From Microthyrium microscopicum (Eukaryota > Ascomycota > Dothideomycetes > Microthyriales > Microthyriaceae), in assembly GCA_010405405.1 (NCBI GenBank), contig MU004231.1:2533249-2597248 (forward strand): a stretch of DNA of 64,000 nucleotides, given 5' to 3'. The notes beneath the pieces are model-generated. The model was not told the DNA's origin and did no database searches. It worked only from the letters and a program-made list of their open reading frames with translations. Below are positions 60,895 to 64,000 of this stretch, piece after piece (positions within the stretch are counted from its first letter, which is position 1; every line of letters begins with the position of its first letter). The position numbers and the translations under genes were made by a program.

Positions 60895-61885
60895 TCAAAG
60901 CAGGAACCAAGCAATAAGACCAGCGCCGACCATTTCCCAGGTAGCCTTCTTAACCACTGTCGCTGCACTTCTTGTTGTTTGAGCAATGGCTGGCGCAGTC
61001 GCTGTTGAGCCGATTTGTCCTGGCGCTCCCGCTGGCGTTCCAGGCACTCCTGGTTGTTGTGGAGTAACGCCTCCGCTCGGTACGACATTGTTTGCTGCCT
61101 TTGCAGCTGCCGCTTTATACGTGTCGACAGTCTGCCCAGTGGGACTGAACACAGGTTAGCAACCTGTACATGCTGGCTGGTATGAATGACTTACGGATTG
61201 ATGACACCAACCATGCCGTCTTGACAGTGTCTGCCTTGGGGACAGTAGAACCACATGGGTTGAGTGTCCCGCACGGGTACGGTGTACGTTATTTGTCCTT
61301 GCGCTTCAGTTGGCATGAATCCTGAAAAGAATGCTCGCCCAGCTGTGTTCACTTCTGGTTGACAAGGTGTCTCGAATGTAGATGATGCTACTGAATGGTT
61401 CTATCCAAGCTTTAGTACTTGATCGACTCTGCAAACAGTTCATAGCTTACCCTTGAATAAAATTGAAACTGTACAAAATCACCAGGCTTGGCAGTCAAAG
61501 TGTTCGGCGAGAACACTAAGTCATTGTTCGCCGAACCGACCTTGACCACCCATACCGGTTGCGATCCTGGAGCTCCTGGCGCAAGAGCTGGCGCAACATT
61601 GCCAGGTTGACCAACAGCTGGTGTTGAGTTTTGGGGTTGACCGGCAAGCGCAGGAGCTGCTGAAGCTACCGGTGCTGCGCCAGCAGCTTGGGGGCGTATC
61701 GTTATTACTTGAGCCGCTCCTCCTGCTGGTGCTTGTGTTGCTTGAATGACGCCTGGTTGTGTTGCTGCTGGCGCCTGGGCAGCTTGTCCGGCAACATTTA
61801 TTGAGATGGCGGCTGGCTTCGCAGCTTGAGCCACGACACCACTTATGAGAGACAGTGAAAGTGGTAAAACGGTGTTGAGATGCAT
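60895..61885 (-). CDS. Secreted cupredoxin-like protein, probably GPI-anchored
   Basis: Exons are 61885-61451, 61400-61195 and 61144-60895; two 50-nt introns, 296 aa. The start ATG gives a signal peptide (MHLNTVLPLSLSLISGVVA). A low-complexity Ala/Pro/Gln region follows. The cupredoxin domain then runs from WVVKVGSANNDLVFSPN through KPGDFVQFQFYS. Likely type-1 copper ligands are His in NHSV and Cys, His and Met in FYCPQGRHCQDGMVGV. A second Ala/Pro/Gly-rich stretch and a hydrophobic C-terminus (MVGAGLIAWFLL) suggest replacement by a GPI anchor. Such proteins are surface-exposed in many fungi and are often induced during host contact or stress. The role here is inference. Confidence 0.88.
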
Positions 61886-62785
61886 TATGACGGTGGCGTG
61901 GTTGTGTATCCTGTGGTAATATTCACAAAGTGTGCGACAGCTCACGCTGCTAAGAAGATAGGTAGATTGCCAGAATCCGTGAAGAAGGTAGTCAGTACTT
62001 CAGCGAGAGAAATCAAATTACGACCAGAAAAAAATTAGCAGGTATGGTTACAATGACAGAAGTCCAGCTGAACGAGGGCAGACCACGATGCAATGCTCCC
62101 ATGAGGCAAAGCAATGGGTGACTTGCAACATCCGGGAGCTGGTACATCTCGATTCCGGTTGTTGTTTCGGGCAAAAGATCCGATCATGGAATCTTGTTGG
62201 TGCTGTTGAGAACAAGTTTCTTGCCTAGACGGGTCTGCGGACTGTTGCGTCTCAAGTCTGTCGGATGAATGGTCAAAAGCCAAGCTAGAGTAATTTTTGC
62301 TTGACAAAGTTGATTGATTCTTCAGAGCGAGTTGTCTTGCAGTGGTAATATTGATTTATTCACGGCTCCCTCAAAGCTCATTTTCCTCATCCTATTCAAA
62401 AGCAAATTCAAGAGCCGTTGAGTTGTAAAATCTTTGGTGAAGATCGCAGGTCAGGATGTTTCTGGAAGGGCATCTAGCATGACCGGGGGTCTTCAAGTCA
62501 TCATGCATGGAGGTTTCAGATCCTTCTTCTCACCCAGTTGCGCATCTTCAGCCACCCCAATGCTCGAAACACATATTCTCTCCCGATGAAGCCAAACCTT
62601 TTTGGCATACTGCCTTTAAGGTTTCGAGGGACTTCCGGGAAGATATAGCTAAGCAGGCATCGGATGGTGTCATAACCGGGAGCAGTCGATGCCACAGCAG
62701 CCATTTCAAGGCTAGAGACTCCATGATTTCCGGTGTCGTGTCGCTTATCATTTATGATTGATGTGATGATACTGCGCGTGAGATT
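61886..62785. other. Intergenic region with a doubtful 62-codon ORF
   Basis: About 900 bp between two minus-strand genes. The minus-strand ATG frame 62704-62516 encodes a basic 62-residue peptide of protein-like composition (ending KMRNWVRRRI), but no family or partner exon supports it. The plus-strand frame at 62507-62761 overlaps it. Neither is called. Confidence 0.4.
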
Positions 62786-63394
62786 TCAAAAATCCAGAAT
62801 CAATTGCGGAGCTGCTTTCTCCAAATCTTCAACCTGTAGCCAAGTACCAGTCGCATCTCCACGGCCCTCAGCCTTGCTACTACTCTCATGACGGCTTCGA
62901 GCTAGCGCTTCTTGAACGAACACTTTCATGTACATTTCCAATACGCCCATGGCTTCCTTGCCAACTCGCATGCTTTTGTCATCAAGACTTTGATGCAGTA
63001 TCTTTGCAAGGAGAGGCCGCGGTATAGAATGTTCAAGTTCATCAAGAGCTGCTCCAGGATTAGCACATGCTGCTGCTCGGGCGGTCGTGGACTGCCGTCG
63101 AGGAGTCGAAGGTCCAGCTCGAGATTGTGTAGTCGCTCTTCGGTTGGTGGTTGTAGAGGTGTCGATATCATCTTCCACATCGCTTCCGTAATCTTCATTA
63201 TCTTCATCTTCGTCCGAGTCGTTGATGGTCACTGCTGATGTCTTGCGATTGACCTTTGGCGCGGCCTTTGTTGAGGTTTTCTTTACAGGGCCTGACTTTT
63301 GGCCTTTGGGTGCGGAGTCTCCAGACGATACTCTGGTAGGAGGCTTGAATGGAAGCCGTCGCGGGCCGTCTCCATTAGATCGAACTGGCGGCAT
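62786..63394 (-). CDS. MHF2: Centromere protein X (MHF2/CENP-X), N-terminally extended
   Basis: This is a histone-fold protein that pairs with MHF1/CENP-S at kinetochores and with FANCM-type helicases at damaged DNA. It is single-exon, 202 aa. The C-terminal roughly 90 residues form the fold, from SIPRPLLAKILHQSLDD through VGKEAMGVLEMYMKVFVQEA to WLQVEDLEKAAPQLILDF, matching the family's start, middle and end. The N-terminal roughly 110 residues are disordered: a basic Pro/Lys/Ser stretch, an acidic run (DSDEDEDNEDYGSDVEDD) and a Thr/Arg-rich stretch. Animal CENP-X is only about 80 residues, so the extension is the notable feature. The acidic-basic pattern suggests chromatin contacts. Confidence 0.9.
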   Translation of the reverse strand: MPPVRSNGDGPRRLPFKPPTRVSSGDSAPKGQKSGPVKKTSTKAAPKVNRKTSAVTINDSDEDEDNEDYGSDVEDDIDTSTTTNRRATTQSRAGPSTPRRQSTTARAAACANPGAALDELEHSIPRPLLAKILHQSLDDKSMRVGKEAMGVLEMYMKVFVQEALARSRHESSSKAEGRGDATGTWLQVEDLEKAAPQLILDF

Positions 63395-64000
63395 ATTGAA
63401 CGACTAGAGTATCCGACTGCTGATGTTTGGTCTGATACGATGTTAACTGTTTCCTGAAGCTTGTGATTGCAGTTTGGAAGAGCTTAGAGCGCGACGCGTT
63501 ATTGGAAAGCGCGCAGTCACGTGTGGTCAGATGCACCTTCCTCTTATCTTCTTGTGTTCTCGTCAACGGTCACGACTTCTCTCAGTCTAACGACTCTTGC
63601 TATATTTTTTTTTGCATGTGTTGATTCATCATCCATACTGCATCAACTCATCACTTTTGCAACTTATAGTGCGGCTTCTTTCCCATCATTGAGAGTAAGG
63701 CCGATATGCCATTCTAGGGCAAGCATCAAACGAGGACTTCTGAGCTGTTGCGCGCTCGTGCTCCAGAAGTTTATCCATCGTTGTCCTTCTCAAAACAAAA
63801 GTTGGATCTCGATCGGTGTGACTTGAGCATATGTATATCAGATCATAATAGGCCTTTTGCGTCATCATTTTCTACAAATTCTGAAACCACACCATCTGAG
63901 TTGGCAAGATGGACCGCGAAGGGCGCAGGTTTGTTGTCTGCTAAGCTTTTGGAGCCCTCTGCTTGGCTGATTCTCTTTAATTGAAGCAAACGGCTAAATC
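63395..64000. other. Upstream region of CENP-X; possible start of a gene running off the window
   Basis: Likely contains the CENP-X promoter. On the plus strand, an ATG at 63909 reads MDREGR and runs into a donor-like GTTTGT, so a rightward gene with a tiny first exon could start here. This cannot be tested without sequence beyond the window end. The other frames lack motifs. Confidence 0.3.

Noticed and set aside
62516-62704. 62-codon minus-strand ATG frame encoding a basic peptide
   Set aside because: Protein-like but overlapped by an 84-codon frame on the other strand, with no family support.

Overview
The window looks like chromosomal DNA of a filamentous ascomycete (Pezizomycotina). Genes are dense and carry short introns, mostly 40-120 nt and at most about 270 nt, with GTRNGY-type donors and CTAAC/CTGAC-like branch sites. 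Both strands are used, and the gene set is typical of these fungi: separase, FACT, TFIIF, arginine biosynthesis, a DUF3176 membrane protein and an NB-ARC/TPR receptor. Base composition and protein style suggest a leotiomycete, but that is inference. There are 20 supported protein genes. Most had to be assembled by joining exons by eye; splice coordinates follow from reading-frame continuity and family conservation and were not checked against RNA.

Layout. 1-3.5 kb: no convincing gene, but a 235-bp MITE-like element with 29-bp inverted repeats. 3.5-6.0 kb: an 802-aa disordered Pro/Ser-rich protein with a CxC cysteine cluster (+). 7-14 kb: three minus-strand genes, namely an Anp1-family mannosyltransferase, a vacuolar PQ-loop transporter and a BTB-like low-complexity protein. 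14.9-16.2 kb: mitoribosomal mL50 (+), convergent with an MFS sugar transporter (16.6-18.4 kb). 20.3-25.1 kb: a Cid1-type nucleotidyltransferase (-) divergent from TFIIF alpha (+). 26.6-39.0 kb: an 895-aa proline-rich protein (-), HGH1 (+), POB3 (-), mitochondrial N-acetylglutamate synthase (+) and a CorA-like channel (-).

40.0-46.3 kb is the most accessory-looking stretch. It holds an NLR-like gene (alpha/beta-hydrolase, NB-ARC and TPR repeats), a heme-thiolate peroxidase and a previously easy-to-miss 77-aa membrane protein. 47.3-53.8 kb is separase. 54.2-63.4 kb holds a four-helix membrane protein, a DUF3176 protein, an OXNAD1-like reductase, a GPI-type cupredoxin and CENP-X.

Functional themes. 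Cell-division and chromatin factors (separase, CENP-X, POB3, TFIIF) lie among mitochondrial proteins (mL50, NAGS, OXNAD1-like), transporters and cell-surface proteins. No biosynthetic cluster is evident. The most interesting locus is the NLR-like gene at 40.0-43.9 kb. Its hydrolase domain has Gly where the nucleophilic Ser is expected, and joining its exons requires either a non-canonical GC-AG intron or reading through an in-frame TGA.
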